From positions 310,001 to 374,000 of the forward strand of contig JAWPMO010000001.1 in NCBI GenBank assembly GCA_033344875.1: a stretch of 64,000 bases of DNA, given 5' to 3'. This stretch comes from Ilumatobacteraceae bacterium (lineage in GTDB: Bacteria; Actinomycetota; Acidimicrobiia; Acidimicrobiales; Ilumatobacteraceae). The notes below the pieces were generated by a model, which saw only the letters and a list, made by a program, of their open reading frames with translations, had not been told where the DNA came from and searched no databases. Positions 9,139-17,858 of the stretch are shown here, piece by piece (the stretch's first letter is position 1; the number at the start of each line of letters is the position of its first letter). Both the position numbers and the translations under genes were made by a program.

Positions 9139-9572
9139 GGTCGCCCAGCAAACAGCGCGACGCAGGCTCGACACCGATCGAGTTGCCGCTCGCCGTCGGG
9201 CTCCTGCTGCTGCCGATCGCGATCGTCGTCATGATGGTGCCGCAGTGGCCGGAGCGCCAGACTGTCGCCCGCGCCGCGGCCAAGGAAGCCGCGACGCTGT
9301 ACGCCAACGCACCGTCGGCCGCGGCGGGGCAGGAACTCGCCGAGGCGTCAGTAGCCCAGGCCGCCGCCAACCATGGGCTCCCGACGACAGCGATGACGGT
9401 CGCGCTCAGTCCGGACTGGTGCCGGGCGTGCACGGTCACCGCCTCGGTCGTCGTCGACATCCCGGCCTGGAGTGTTCCCGGCATCGGCACGGTCGGAGCG
9501 TTCACGTACACGGCGACGTCGAGCGCCCACATCGACGACTACCGCTCGATCTCGGCGGAGGCGACGCCATGA
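9135..9572 (+). CDS. TadE-like pseudopilin 2
   Basis: 145 residues. The leader DAG is followed by STPIE and a hydrophobic helix (LPLAVGLLLLPIAIVVMMV); Glu is at +5, as in true Tad pseudopilins. The outer domain has a CRAC pair that may form a disulfide. The GTG start overlaps the previous stop, and the TGA overlaps the ATG of the next gene. It likely joins the pilus base or tip as a minor subunit. Confidence 0.65.
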   Translation: MRSPSKQRDAGSTPIELPLAVGLLLLPIAIVVMMVPQWPERQTVARAAAKEAATLYANAPSAAAGQELAEASVAQAAANHGLPTTAMTVALSPDWCRACTVTASVVVDIPAWSVPGIGTVGAFTYTATSSAHIDDYRSISAEATP

Positions 9573-9991
9573 GGCGAGCGACGCTGGACGAGGGCTCCGT
9601 CACGGTGTGGACGCTCGGAGTGGTGCTGATCGTCATGTTCGTCGGGGCGATCTCGTTCGACCTGTGGAGCGGGTTCGCCACCCGCCGCGAGTACTCCGGC
9701 GCTGCCGACCAGGCCGCACAGGCGGGCGCCAACGCGCTGGACGAGAGTCTGTTCCGGTCGACCGGGCAGCGTAAGCTCGACCCGGCGCGAGCCGAACAGC
9801 TCGCTGCCGACAACCTCGCCGCACAGGGCCTCGAACAGATCACCGGTGTCGCGATCGACGCCACCACCGATGAGGTGGTCGTCGAGCTCACCACCGAGGT
9901 CGACGTCGGGCTGCTGCGCATCTTCGGGGGAGGCGACCCCCTCGTCGTTCACGTCCGCGCGATCGGACAACCACGAGAGGTCACGCCATGA
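9569..9991 (+). CDS. TadG/TadE-like minor pilin 3
   Basis: 140 residues. EGSVTVW precedes a membrane helix (TLGVVLIVMFVGAISFDLW), then a helical region with the ADQAAQAGANAL pattern seen in Tad-type TadG N-termini, where it follows the membrane helix. No von Willebrand domain is present, so it is the short form. ATGA overlaps at both ends put it in the same operon. Confidence 0.6.
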   Translation: MRRATLDEGSVTVWTLGVVLIVMFVGAISFDLWSGFATRREYSGAADQAAQAGANALDESLFRSTGQRKLDPARAEQLAADNLAAQGLEQITGVAIDATTDEVVVELTTEVDVGLLRIFGGGDPLVVHVRAIGQPREVTP

Positions 9992-10731
9992 AGCCCCACT
10001 CGCTCGTTCTGTCGATCGGGATCCTCGGCATCGTCGTTGCCTGCAGCAGCGGCGATGACGCCGGCGACCCGTCGACCACCACCACGACCGCACCACCAGC
10101 TACCAGTTCGACCGTCGCGACCACGGTTGCGTCGACGAGCACCGCCCCGTCCACCGCTGATCCCACGACGACCGCACCCTCCGCGACCGCACCCGCGACC
10201 ACCGAGCCAACGACGCCAACGACGCCGGCGACCAGTCCGACGACGACGTCCGGACCGCCGACCTCGTACCCGTTCCCGATCACCGACGAGGGGCAGCCCG
10301 ACTGGGTGCTCATCGCACAGGAGCTGCTCGTGACCGGTACCGGCCTGAGTCTCGAACCCGACGTCGACCGGATCACCGAGTACTGCCTCGAGAACAGCGA
10401 CTGCTACGTCGACTGGCTCGCCTACATCGAAAACCTGATCGCCGACGACGCCCATGCCGAAGGCCTCGTTCCCGACCGGGTCGTCTCCGTCGAGATCGGC
10501 CAAGCACAGGGTGACCGTGACCCGATCGAGACCGGCGCCGTTGTGCTGACGGCTCAGGTCGAAGTCGTCGGCAACGAGGAGGGTGCGCGCGTCGCCGACA
10601 GCAACGGCAACACGTTGTACGTGATCACGCGTGAGGCACAGCCCGGCGACGTCGTGGAGATGTCGTACTTCCTGGGCCTGAACCCCGAGAACGAGTGGCG
10701 CGTGGTGCAGGAGTCAACTTCGGAGTCGTGA
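9988..10731 (+). CDS. Lipoprotein with Thr/Pro-rich linker, unknown function
   Basis: 247 residues. The signal peptide ends in IVACSS, a lipobox, so the mature protein is probably anchored in the membrane by Cys19. About 70 residues of Thr/Pro/Ser/Ala linker (residues 25-95) lift a folded C-terminal domain off the membrane; that domain has two Cys (EYCLENSDCYVDW). No known family is recognised. Place in the operon suggests a surface component of the pilus or conjugation apparatus. Confidence 0.65.
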   Translation: MKPHSLVLSIGILGIVVACSSGDDAGDPSTTTTTAPPATSSTVATTVASTSTAPSTADPTTTAPSATAPATTEPTTPTTPATSPTTTSGPPTSYPFPITDEGQPDWVLIAQELLVTGTGLSLEPDVDRITEYCLENSDCYVDWLAYIENLIADDAHAEGLVPDRVVSVEIGQAQGDRDPIETGAVVLTAQVEVVGNEEGARVADSNGNTLYVITREAQPGDVVEMSYFLGLNPENEWRVVQESTSES

Positions 10732-11648
10732 TGAGTCGGGGTGCGCGCTTGCTGGTGGCTGTCATGGTGTCGTCGTTGGTGATCGGCGCGCACGGTGGGT
10801 CGGCGAGCGCCCAAGAAGCCGAGTGCGAGCAGGTCGGTGTCCGAGTCGAGTGCTACGTCAAGATCTACGGCCAGCCAGGCGGTCCTCCGCTGGAGTCCCC
10901 GCTCGGCGAGCACGTCCCGTTCGTCTGGATTCGGCGCCCGTCGAACGGACTGCCGGGTGCAACGTTCTCCTGCTTCCGCGAGTACCCAGGCGTCGACGAG
11001 AACGGCGTCGACGTCACCGTCCAGGAGTGGGGGACCGGCTGGGTCATCGTGGTCATCGACCCGTCCGCGGGCGGCAGCTTCGACGACGTCAACACCTGGA
11101 TCACGTGGACGTTCGACTGCGAGTTCCCGGGTGAGGATCCACCTGCGCCGCCGCCACCACCGCCCACACCCGACCAGGTGCGCGAAGCCTTCGAGGACGC
11201 GGTCGTGGTGCCGCCCGAGCTCAATCCGCCTCCAGCCTGGGGTGGCATCACCGGGCTCGATACCTGGTTCTGGTGCACCTCGCCTGGCCAGGTCACGCTC
11301 GATCCACCGCTGGTACTCGGCGGGTACACGGTCGACGCGACGATGACCCCGGTCCTGTACACCTGGACCGTCACGGGGCCCGACACGGGCGGCTTCTCAG
11401 GGCCCGACTGCGGCTTTGAGCCAGACGACGAGGGCGGCTCCGGGGCTGCGTGGACGTGGACGCCGCAGGCCCAGGGCGACTACACCGTCACCCTGAGGGT
11501 CGACTGGACGATGACGTGGTCGCTCACCTACGACTTCGGCGACGGGCCCGTTCAACTGCCACAGACGCTGTACCCGAACCCGATCCCGGTGTTGGGCGAC
11601 CCGATCGAGTACCCCGTCACCGAGTACCGGGGGGTTCTGACCGGATGA
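10731..11648 (+). CDS. Secreted protein with PKD-like C-terminal region
   Basis: 305 residues. A signal peptide ends near SASAQEAE (about residue 25). After a middle domain with several Cys there is a PPPPPPTP hinge (about residue 143) and a C-terminal region with LYTWTVTGPD and GDYTVTLRV, a pattern like PKD/Ig folds. The start overlaps the previous stop by one base (TGATG). An exported partner of the Tad/T4SS system is likely, but no exact function can be assigned. Confidence 0.6.
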   Translation: MSRGARLLVAVMVSSLVIGAHGGSASAQEAECEQVGVRVECYVKIYGQPGGPPLESPLGEHVPFVWIRRPSNGLPGATFSCFREYPGVDENGVDVTVQEWGTGWVIVVIDPSAGGSFDDVNTWITWTFDCEFPGEDPPAPPPPPPTPDQVREAFEDAVVVPPELNPPPAWGGITGLDTWFWCTSPGQVTLDPPLVLGGYTVDATMTPVLYTWTVTGPDTGGFSGPDCGFEPDDEGGSGAAWTWTPQAQGDYTVTLRVDWTMTWSLTYDFGDGPVQLPQTLYPNPIPVLGDPIEYPVTEYRGVLTG

Positions 11649-11665
11649 CCGACTGGAGGGTTGGC

Positions 11666-14599
11666 ATGAAGCGACTTATTCGCCCCGCGGTGTTCACCGT
11701 CGTGTCGTTGGGGGCGCTCGTAGTGTTCCTGCTCGCCGAGCGATGGAGTGTCGACGCGCTCGACTGGCGCGACCTAAACGCGTGGCTCGAGCGCGTCGAG
11801 CCGATCGACGCGCTGGTCGAGGTCGCGCGGTGGCTGGGGATCGTCCTCGCCGCGTACGTCGCCGCCGTCTCGGTAGGGGCGCTGCTTGCCGAGTTGTCGT
11901 TCGTGGTCCGGATGCCACGCCTCGGTCATCACCTCCGCCGGCTTGTCGGCGCGGTCGCGTTCCCGGCACTGCGACGCCGGTTGGTCGAGGTGACGACCGC
12001 GGTGACGATCACGGCATCGTCCATCAACGCCACCCCCGCCCTCGCAGGTGCCCCGACGCCTGCGGTGGCAGCGGTCGTCGACAGCCCGGTGGACGGCGTC
12101 CCGGCCGCGCCGATCCGCGGCCAGTTCCAAGGCTTCGAGGGGGTCGGAGGTGCTCCGTTGCCGGCGTCCGGTGGCGACACGCCTGCCGGGACATACGTGG
12201 TGGAGTCGGGAGACACGCTCTGGCAGATTCTCGAACGGCACTACGGCTGGGCTGATGCCAACCTTGTACGCCAAGTCGCCGCGGTGTCACAGATCGCAGA
12301 ACCGGACCGGATCTGGCCAGGAATGGTCGTGACCCTGCCCGCGGCAACGCCGGACGCCGCGCCCGGCCCGCCGGGCGAAGCTAGCTGGGCGGTCGTGACC
12401 GTTCGGCTCGGCGACTCGTTGTGGGAAATCACGTCACGCCACTACGGCGACGCTACATCCGAACTCGTGTGGGCGGTCGTCGATGCAAACCCCTGGATCG
12501 ACGACCCGGGCTTGATCCTGCCCGGCCAGGTGGTCACTCTGCCGCCGGTCAATGGAGCGACGTCCGAGGTTCCCGGACCGCCGGTGGCGGAACCGGCCCC
12601 TGAGGTCGACGACGCGCCACTGCCAGCGCCACCCGAGCCGACAGTGGTGACGCCGCCGGCCACGACGCCTGAGACGGTGCCCGACACGACTCCGCCAACG
12701 ACGACTCCGGCGACACCCCCGACCACGATTCCGGCGGTGGCCGACGTCGTGCCGATCACGACGCAAGCGCCTCGACCGACACCTCCCACCACGGTCGCGT
12801 CCGCGGACGTGGTGCTGGAGGACGGCGCCTCCGACGAGGTGAGGTATCCACCGCTCGCCGCGGTCCTCGGCTGGACCGGAGGGGCGGGGCTCGCCGCGGC
12901 GCTGATCACGCTGGCGGCCCGACGTCGGCGTCGGTTGCCGACCGCGCAGCGGCACGCCCGGCCGTCGAAGCGTGGGGTCGAACTCGGGGTCGCGTTGCAC
13001 GAAACGGAGAACCTTCCGCTGGTCGACTGGGCCTCGCTCGCGTTGCGCCACCTCGGAAGTCGACTCCGGCCGCGCTCAGGCGAACCGACCTCCGTACCGC
13101 GGCTGCTCCGCTTGGCCGACGACACCGTGGAGGTTGTGTGGGACACACCGAGCAATCCGGTGATCTCGCCGTGGACGTCCGACGACGGCGGTTGGTCGTG
13201 GAACCTCCAACGAGGTGAGCACCTCGAAGCGAGCGACGCCAGCGCGCCTTGCCCCGGCCTCGTAACCGTCGGCCGGCGCGACGGAGCCGACGTGTTGCTC
13301 AACCTCGAGAGCTGCGGAGTTGTTGCTCTCACCGGTGACGGCGCGCTCCCGATGGTGCGCGCGATCGCCACCGAGGCGGCCACCGGCGTGTTTGGCGACG
13401 CACCGACGGTGCTCACGATCGGGGTGCGCCGGCTTCCTGGCGATCCGGACTTCGCGCGCAGCTGTGACGTCACCGAAGCGGTCGGCTGGCTGCGCGACCG
13501 AGCCGACTCGGCCGGTGCCTTGCTCGCGCATCGGCGCCTCACGTCGTTGTTCGCGCTACGTGCCCGCTCGAAGCCGCATGAGTCGCACCAGCCGCTGGTG
13601 GTGGTCGTGGACGCCGAGTCGGTATTGACCGAGGACCTCGAACGGATCGTCCAACTGGCGAACGGCGACCTCGGCGCGGTGGTGCTGGTGATCGGTGAGC
13701 ACCCGTCGGTGTCGTGGCGACTGGAGTGTTCCGAGATGACGGTGACGGTTCAGCCGCTCGGCCTGGAACTCGACCCAGTCGGAGTCGTGGAAGAGCTCGA
13801 CGACCTCGTCGACGAGTTCGTGCCCGAGGTGGATCTCTCCCTCGACGATCCCGGCGAGGACGGGTTCGAGGAGGACGATGAAACCGAAGCCGCGACGGTG
13901 CTCACCGACCACCTCGACGCGATCGCGATGCGTCAGGTCGCTCCCGCCGAGCCGGCGACGCAGGAACCGGAGCCAGAACCGGCCGTGGCCGATGTGCTCG
14001 ACGGAGCTGAACCGGACAAGGGTTGGGACGTCGAGTTGAAGGTGCTCGGGCAGGTCACGAGCGACGGCGCGAAGGCGCCACTCACGCCAACCGAGCTGCA
14101 TCTGGCGATCTATCTCGCGTTCAATCGAGGCGGGCAGAGCCGCGACACGATCGAGACAATGCTGTGGCCCAACGGTGTGGCGCCGCGGACGGTGACGAAC
14201 GCCATGGCCGGTCTGCGCCGCAAGCTCGGAACCGGGTCCGACGGCGAACCGCTGTTCCCAACAGGGCGGAACTCGGGACACCTCTACCGCCTGTCGACAC
14301 GCGTGATCACCGACTGGGACCGGTTCGTCGAACTGGTCCGCAAGTCCGACGAACTGCCGACCGACGAAGCGCTGCCGCTGCTCGACCAGGCGTTGTCGCT
14401 GGTTACCGGCCCGCCGTTCCGAGCGAGGTTCGGCTACTCGTGGGCCTTCAGCGACGGCACGATGACGATGATCACCGAAACCATCAACACGGTCGGGGTG
14501 TGCTGTGTCGACCTCCACACCGAACGAGGCGAGATCATCGAAGCTGCGGCAGCGATGGCGAGAGTGATGAACGCCACCGGCACCGACGAGTTCGTGTAG
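11666..14599 (+). CDS. Membrane LysM protein fused to SARP-type winged helix and BTAD domain
   Basis: 977 residues. Two membrane helices at the N-terminus (about 4-24 and 50-75), then two LysM modules (YVVESGDTLWQILERHYG and VTVRLGDSLWEITSRHYG) near residues 178-285, a Pro/Thr-rich linker to about 380, a further membrane helix (AAVLGWTGGAGLAAALITLA) before an RRRRR stop, a large cytoplasmic middle, and from about residue 790 an OmpR/SARP-like winged helix (LTPTELHLAIYLAFN ... VTNAMAGLRRKLG) and a BTAD TPR domain. LysM binds peptidoglycan, so the protein could pass a cell-wall signal to gene control. Start at 11666 follows GGAGGG with 5-bp spacing. Confidence 0.75.
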   Translation: MKRLIRPAVFTVVSLGALVVFLLAERWSVDALDWRDLNAWLERVEPIDALVEVARWLGIVLAAYVAAVSVGALLAELSFVVRMPRLGHHLRRLVGAVAFPALRRRLVEVTTAVTITASSINATPALAGAPTPAVAAVVDSPVDGVPAAPIRGQFQGFEGVGGAPLPASGGDTPAGTYVVESGDTLWQILERHYGWADANLVRQVAAVSQIAEPDRIWPGMVVTLPAATPDAAPGPPGEASWAVVTVRLGDSLWEITSRHYGDATSELVWAVVDANPWIDDPGLILPGQVVTLPPVNGATSEVPGPPVAEPAPEVDDAPLPAPPEPTVVTPPATTPETVPDTTPPTTTPATPPTTIPAVADVVPITTQAPRPTPPTTVASADVVLEDGASDEVRYPPLAAVLGWTGGAGLAAALITLAARRRRRLPTAQRHARPSKRGVELGVALHETENLPLVDWASLALRHLGSRLRPRSGEPTSVPRLLRLADDTVEVVWDTPSNPVISPWTSDDGGWSWNLQRGEHLEASDASAPCPGLVTVGRRDGADVLLNLESCGVVALTGDGALPMVRAIATEAATGVFGDAPTVLTIGVRRLPGDPDFARSCDVTEAVGWLRDRADSAGALLAHRRLTSLFALRARSKPHESHQPLVVVVDAESVLTEDLERIVQLANGDLGAVVLVIGEHPSVSWRLECSEMTVTVQPLGLELDPVGVVEELDDLVDEFVPEVDLSLDDPGEDGFEEDDETEAATVLTDHLDAIAMRQVAPAEPATQEPEPEPAVADVLDGAEPDKGWDVELKVLGQVTSDGAKAPLTPTELHLAIYLAFNRGGQSRDTIETMLWPNGVAPRTVTNAMAGLRRKLGTGSDGEPLFPTGRNSGHLYRLSTRVITDWDRFVELVRKSDELPTDEALPLLDQALSLVTGPPFRARFGYSWAFSDGTMTMITETINTVGVCCVDLHTERGEIIEAAAAMARVMNATGTDEFV

Positions 14600-14624
14600 C
14601 GCGACCGGTGCCGGGATTCGCTCC

Positions 14625-15611
14625 TCAGAAGCTGCAGCCGTCTGGGCTGAGCGACTCGGGCGTGACGCCGGAGCCGGAGTCGTAGAGCGCGCGGAGGAGC
14701 GCTTGGGGGCAGCGCTGCTGGCCGTTGACCTTGATCTCGAGGTGGAGGTGTGGTGCTCCGGACCGGCCAGTGTTGCCAGACCACATCAGCAGCTGGCCGG
14801 CCGCAAGCTCGGCGCCGACCTGGATGCCGTTCAGTCGGTTGCCGTGGCAGTACACGTAGCGGGCTCCGTCGTCGCCGTTGATCGACAGTCCGATTCCGCA
14901 GGTCTGTTCGCAACGGCCGACTTCCCAGCAGTTGTGGGGCCACTCCACGACGCGGGCGACGGTGCCGCCCCGGACGGCGTAGATGGGCGAGCCGACCGGG
15001 ATCATCAGGTCGATCGCCGGATAGTCGTGGTGTGGCTCGCCGAGCATCGAGGGCGTGGCGTCGATGAGTGTGCGGTCGATGGGGAGGGCATAGCCGTCGG
15101 CTGACACGGCGCCCACGCACGCTGTTGTGGTGGCCTCGGCGTTCTTGGTCTCGTAGACGCTGAGCCAGTGCTCTTGGTACTCGCGCACGGTGAGCCGGTT
15201 GCCCGCGCCCGGCATCGGGACGATGTCGAGCTGGGTGGGATCGGTGGCGGCGACCGGCCAGTACCAGATGACGGGCACGTAGGCGACGTCCCCGTAGGTA
15301 GCGAGCACCGCTTGGACGTCGGTGGCGGCGCGGGCGTCCTGCGCCTCGGGCGGGGCGAGGTAGGCGGACTGGTAGCCCTCGTAGTCGTCCCATGTGCTGT
15401 CGATGTACTGGTACGCGCCTGACGCGCCGCCGCTGTTCTTCGGAGCGGCGTAGTTCCCGCCGGACTCGACGGTTCTGATCGTGTCCAGGATCACGGCCAG
15501 TTCACCGCAGCCGGCGGCGACGCTGCCGCCGTTGCCACCGATGACGGCGGGGATGCCGAGTAGGGCGCTGCTGAGGAGTGCGATGGCGGCGAGCGGTGCT
15601 TTGAGGATCAC
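14625..15611 (-). CDS. Secreted cell-wall hydrolase: lysozyme-like domain plus M23 (LytM) peptidase
   Basis: About 328 residues. A hydrophobic export signal (LAAIALLSSALLGIPAVIGG) is followed by a transglycosylase-like domain (IRTVESGGNY ... GASGAYQYIDSTWDDY) with the catalytic Glu in VESGG, and then an M23 domain with DYPAIDLMIPVGSPIYA and the HLHLEIKVNG metal-ligand motif. Such bifunctional enzymes (VirB1/TraG-like) open the peptidoglycan for conjugation machines. The start is a GTG chosen because the signal begins there; no good ribosome site marks it. Convergent with the LysM regulator and divergent from the T4SS operon. Confidence 0.8.
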   Translation of the reverse strand: MILKAPLAAIALLSSALLGIPAVIGGNGGSVAAGCGELAVILDTIRTVESGGNYAAPKNSGGASGAYQYIDSTWDDYEGYQSAYLAPPEAQDARAATDVQAVLATYGDVAYVPVIWYWPVAATDPTQLDIVPMPGAGNRLTVREYQEHWLSVYETKNAEATTTACVGAVSADGYALPIDRTLIDATPSMLGEPHHDYPAIDLMIPVGSPIYAVRGGTVARVVEWPHNCWEVGRCEQTCGIGLSINGDDGARYVYCHGNRLNGIQVGAELAAGQLLMWSGNTGRSGAPHLHLEIKVNGQQRCPQALLRALYDSGSGVTPESLSPDGCSF

Positions 15612-15652
15612 GTCCTGACATGCCTGCTCGGCGGGGCATTTGTGACGCGAGG

Positions 15653-15686
15653 TGTCACGACAGGGCCTCTCGGGAGGCATGTCTCC
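15653..15686 (+). promoter_or_regulatory. Composite repeated motif, copy B
   Basis: TGTCACGA (15653-15660), 12 bases, GGAGGCATGTCTCC (15673-15686). It lies in the 120-bp region between the divergent cell-wall hydrolase and the first T4SS gene, a good position to govern both. Just left of it GTGAC and GTCAC form a small dyad at 15642-15658. Confidence 0.65.
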
Positions 15687-15732
15687 ACCGACGGCCTTCA
15701 CGGTTCGGCCGGTGAGCAAAGGAGGAAGCCAA

Positions 15733-16116
15733 ATGCAGGTGGTCAAGTGCCTTGGAGGTCGTCGTGTTCAACCCCTGGTGGCCGTCGTCGTCCTTGTGGC
15801 GGCGACGGCCGTCGTCGGTGCCGGCCAGCCAGTGCGGGCGGCGCCGGTTGGTGGAGAACCGGACCCGACCGGGATGCCTGGCGCCCAACTCGTGACGCAG
15901 CTCATCAACTGGTTGATGTGGGCGTCGCTGATGGCGTGCCTCGGGGCCGTACTGTACGGCGCAGCACTCTGGCGTGGCGGGGCCCGGTTGGGGAACACAC
16001 CACGTGCTGAGGACGGACGGACCTACGTGGCGGGTGGCGCGGTCGGAGCTCTGTTGGCGGGTCTCGCGGTCGTGTTGATCAACACCCTCTTCGAGGTCGG
16101 CCGCGCCGGTGGATGA
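15733..16116 (+). CDS. Small two-helix membrane protein, VirB2/TrbC-like
   Basis: 127 residues. A long signal peptide ends near VRAAPVGG, then two membrane helices (LINWLMWASLMACLGAVLYGAA and GGAVGALLAGLAVVLINTLF) linked by a short charged loop. This is the layout of VirB2/TrbC-type T-pilin or pore subunits, and it opens the T4SS operon, but sequence alone does not prove the identity. GGAGGA precedes the ATG with 6-bp spacing. Confidence 0.6.
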   Translation: MQVVKCLGGRRVQPLVAVVVLVAATAVVGAGQPVRAAPVGGEPDPTGMPGAQLVTQLINWLMWASLMACLGAVLYGAALWRGGARLGNTPRAEDGRTYVAGGAVGALLAGLAVVLINTLFEVGRAGG

Positions 16117-16119
16117 GCG

Positions 16120-16752
16120 ATGCGACGCGTAGCCGTTCCCCTCTTGATGGTCGGAGTGTGCGCGGCGTGCGTCGGCGACGGCCGGAACGCGGGGGAACCC
16201 GTGCCGACCTCGGTCGATGACCCCGCGAACGGTTCGGGACCGCCGTCCGCGTCGGCCGACCCGCAGCCTTCCGATCCGGTCGCCGCAGCCGTTGCGTTCG
16301 TGGCGTCGACCGACAACCTGATGGCGCACTCGTCGATCGGGCGCCGTGAGATCTTCCGCAAGCTGGTCGTGCCCGACCAGGTGGCCCCCAACGCAGATGC
16401 ACTGGAACGGGTTGCGGAGAGCATGGCGGCCACGCTGGACGTTCCGGTGTTCCGCCTGACGTGGGTGGAGGCGCCGCTCACGGCGACTCTCGTTCAATCG
16501 TCCGCCGGGCGGGCCACGGTCGACGTGTGGACGGTGTCGGTGCTCGGCGCACCCGATGCGGGCGCACCCCAGCAGGCGTGGCGCACGGTGCACGTCGTGC
16601 TGGACCTGGTCGACGGGATGTGGCTGGTGGCCGACTCGTCGGCGGACAGCGGCCCCACCCCGATCGTCAGCGACGTGGCGCTTCCGGCCGACTTCGACGG
16701 GTTTGCCGAGGTGGCCGGCTGGCCGGCCGTCGTGCAGGGGGTCGGGCTGTGA
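16120..16752 (+). CDS. Lipoprotein of the T4SS operon, possibly NTF2/VirB8-like
   Basis: 210 residues. Signal peptide with lipobox VCAACVG. The main part, about residues 50-195, has a pattern (AFVASTDNLMAH, then strands ending WRTVHVVLDLVDGMWLVADS) like the NTF2-like domain in TcpC/VirB8 conjugation proteins. That resemblance is by eye only. It is three bases after the previous stop and overlaps the TrbL gene by GTGA. Confidence 0.5.
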   Translation: MRRVAVPLLMVGVCAACVGDGRNAGEPVPTSVDDPANGSGPPSASADPQPSDPVAAAVAFVASTDNLMAHSSIGRREIFRKLVVPDQVAPNADALERVAESMAATLDVPVFRLTWVEAPLTATLVQSSAGRATVDVWTVSVLGAPDAGAPQQAWRTVHVVLDLVDGMWLVADSSADSGPTPIVSDVALPADFDGFAEVAGWPAVVQGVGL

Positions 16753-17858
16753 GGCGCGGTGTGGTCCTGGCGTTCCCGTGGGGGCCGATCGACGACGTCA
16801 TCATGGCGCCGTTCACCGCGGCGGCTGGGTGGGCGTGGGACACGGTCATCAACGGGATCACCGATTGGCTGGCGAAGGGCTTCGTTCTGTTGCTCGACTT
16901 CGTGTGGTCGATCATGGACCGATCGAGTTCGCCACGGTTGGAGTCGGAGTGGTTTCGCGGCCAGGCCGGTGCCCCCTACGTGACGGCGGTCGCGGCGGCC
17001 ACCGGACTGTTGGCGATCTTCGTGTTCTGCGCGCTGATCCAGGGCGTGCTTGCCGGTCGTCCGCTTGAGCTGGTGAAGCGGATGGTGTTCGACACACCGG
17101 CGGCGGTGGCAGGGATTCTCCTGACGGCTTCGTTCACCCAGGTCGGCGTCGACCTGGTCGACGCGATGTCGGACGGGATCTGGTCGGCGACGCGGCCGAA
17201 TGCGGTGGACGCGGTCGACGGATTGGTCGTCACGGCCGGGAGCCTGTCGCCGGCCTCGTTTCTCACCCCCCTCTTGCTGCTGCTCGGGATGTTGGCGTTG
17301 TTGATGTTGTGGGTGGTGCTCGCGGTGCGAGAGGCGCTGATCTACCTCGTGGTCGCGTTGGCGCCAATGGCGTGGGCGACGAGTGTGTGGCCGGCGGTCG
17401 CGCTCGTGCGCCGGCGAACCATCGAGCTACTCGCCGCCTTGGTGTTCTCGAAGCTGGCGATCGCGATGGCGCTCTCCGTCGGCCTTGGCGCACTCGGCGG
17501 CCTCGGCGCAACGGGGGAGCCTGGTGCGTCGGCGGTCGACAATGGGCTCGCCGAGTTCAGCACGCTCGTCGTGGGGATCATCACGTTCGGGCTGGCGGCG
17601 TTCATGCCGTTCGTCGTGATCAAGCTGATCCCGATCGTCGAGGCCGCCGTGATCGCGCAGGGCATTTCCGGCGCCCCGACCCGGGCGCTGCAGACCGGGC
17701 TGCAGTACTCGTACTACTTCCAGGGGATGAACGGGCGGCTGGCCGGTACCGGGCAAGGCGTGGCCGGCGCGGGGCTGGCGGCCGAGGCCGGCGCGCTGGC
17801 CAGCGGTCAGAACCGGGCGACCGACCCGGCGACCCGACCGGTCGGAGACCGGCAATGA
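16749..17858 (+). CDS. TrbL/VirB6-type polytopic membrane protein
   Basis: 369 residues with about six membrane helices between residues 75 and 320, including LLLLLGMLALLMLWVVLAV and LIYLVVALAPMAWA, the latter a hallmark of TrbL/VirB6 proteins in Gram-positive conjugation systems. It forms the inner membrane channel of the T4SS. The soluble C-terminal tail is Gly/Ala-rich. GTGA overlap upstream and ATGA overlap downstream. Confidence 0.7.
   Translation: MRRGVVLAFPWGPIDDVIMAPFTAAAGWAWDTVINGITDWLAKGFVLLLDFVWSIMDRSSSPRLESEWFRGQAGAPYVTAVAAATGLLAIFVFCALIQGVLAGRPLELVKRMVFDTPAAVAGILLTASFTQVGVDLVDAMSDGIWSATRPNAVDAVDGLVVTAGSLSPASFLTPLLLLLGMLALLMLWVVLAVREALIYLVVALAPMAWATSVWPAVALVRRRTIELLAALVFSKLAIAMALSVGLGALGGLGATGEPGASAVDNGLAEFSTLVVGIITFGLAAFMPFVVIKLIPIVEAAVIAQGISGAPTRALQTGLQYSYYFQGMNGRLAGTGQGVAGAGLAAEAGALASGQNRATDPATRPVGDRQ

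Noticed and set aside
8888-9991. 367-residue fusion of the two TadE-like proteins
   Set aside because: The upstream two thirds are out of phase with the real TadE genes; the real start is the ATG at 9569 overlapping the previous stop.
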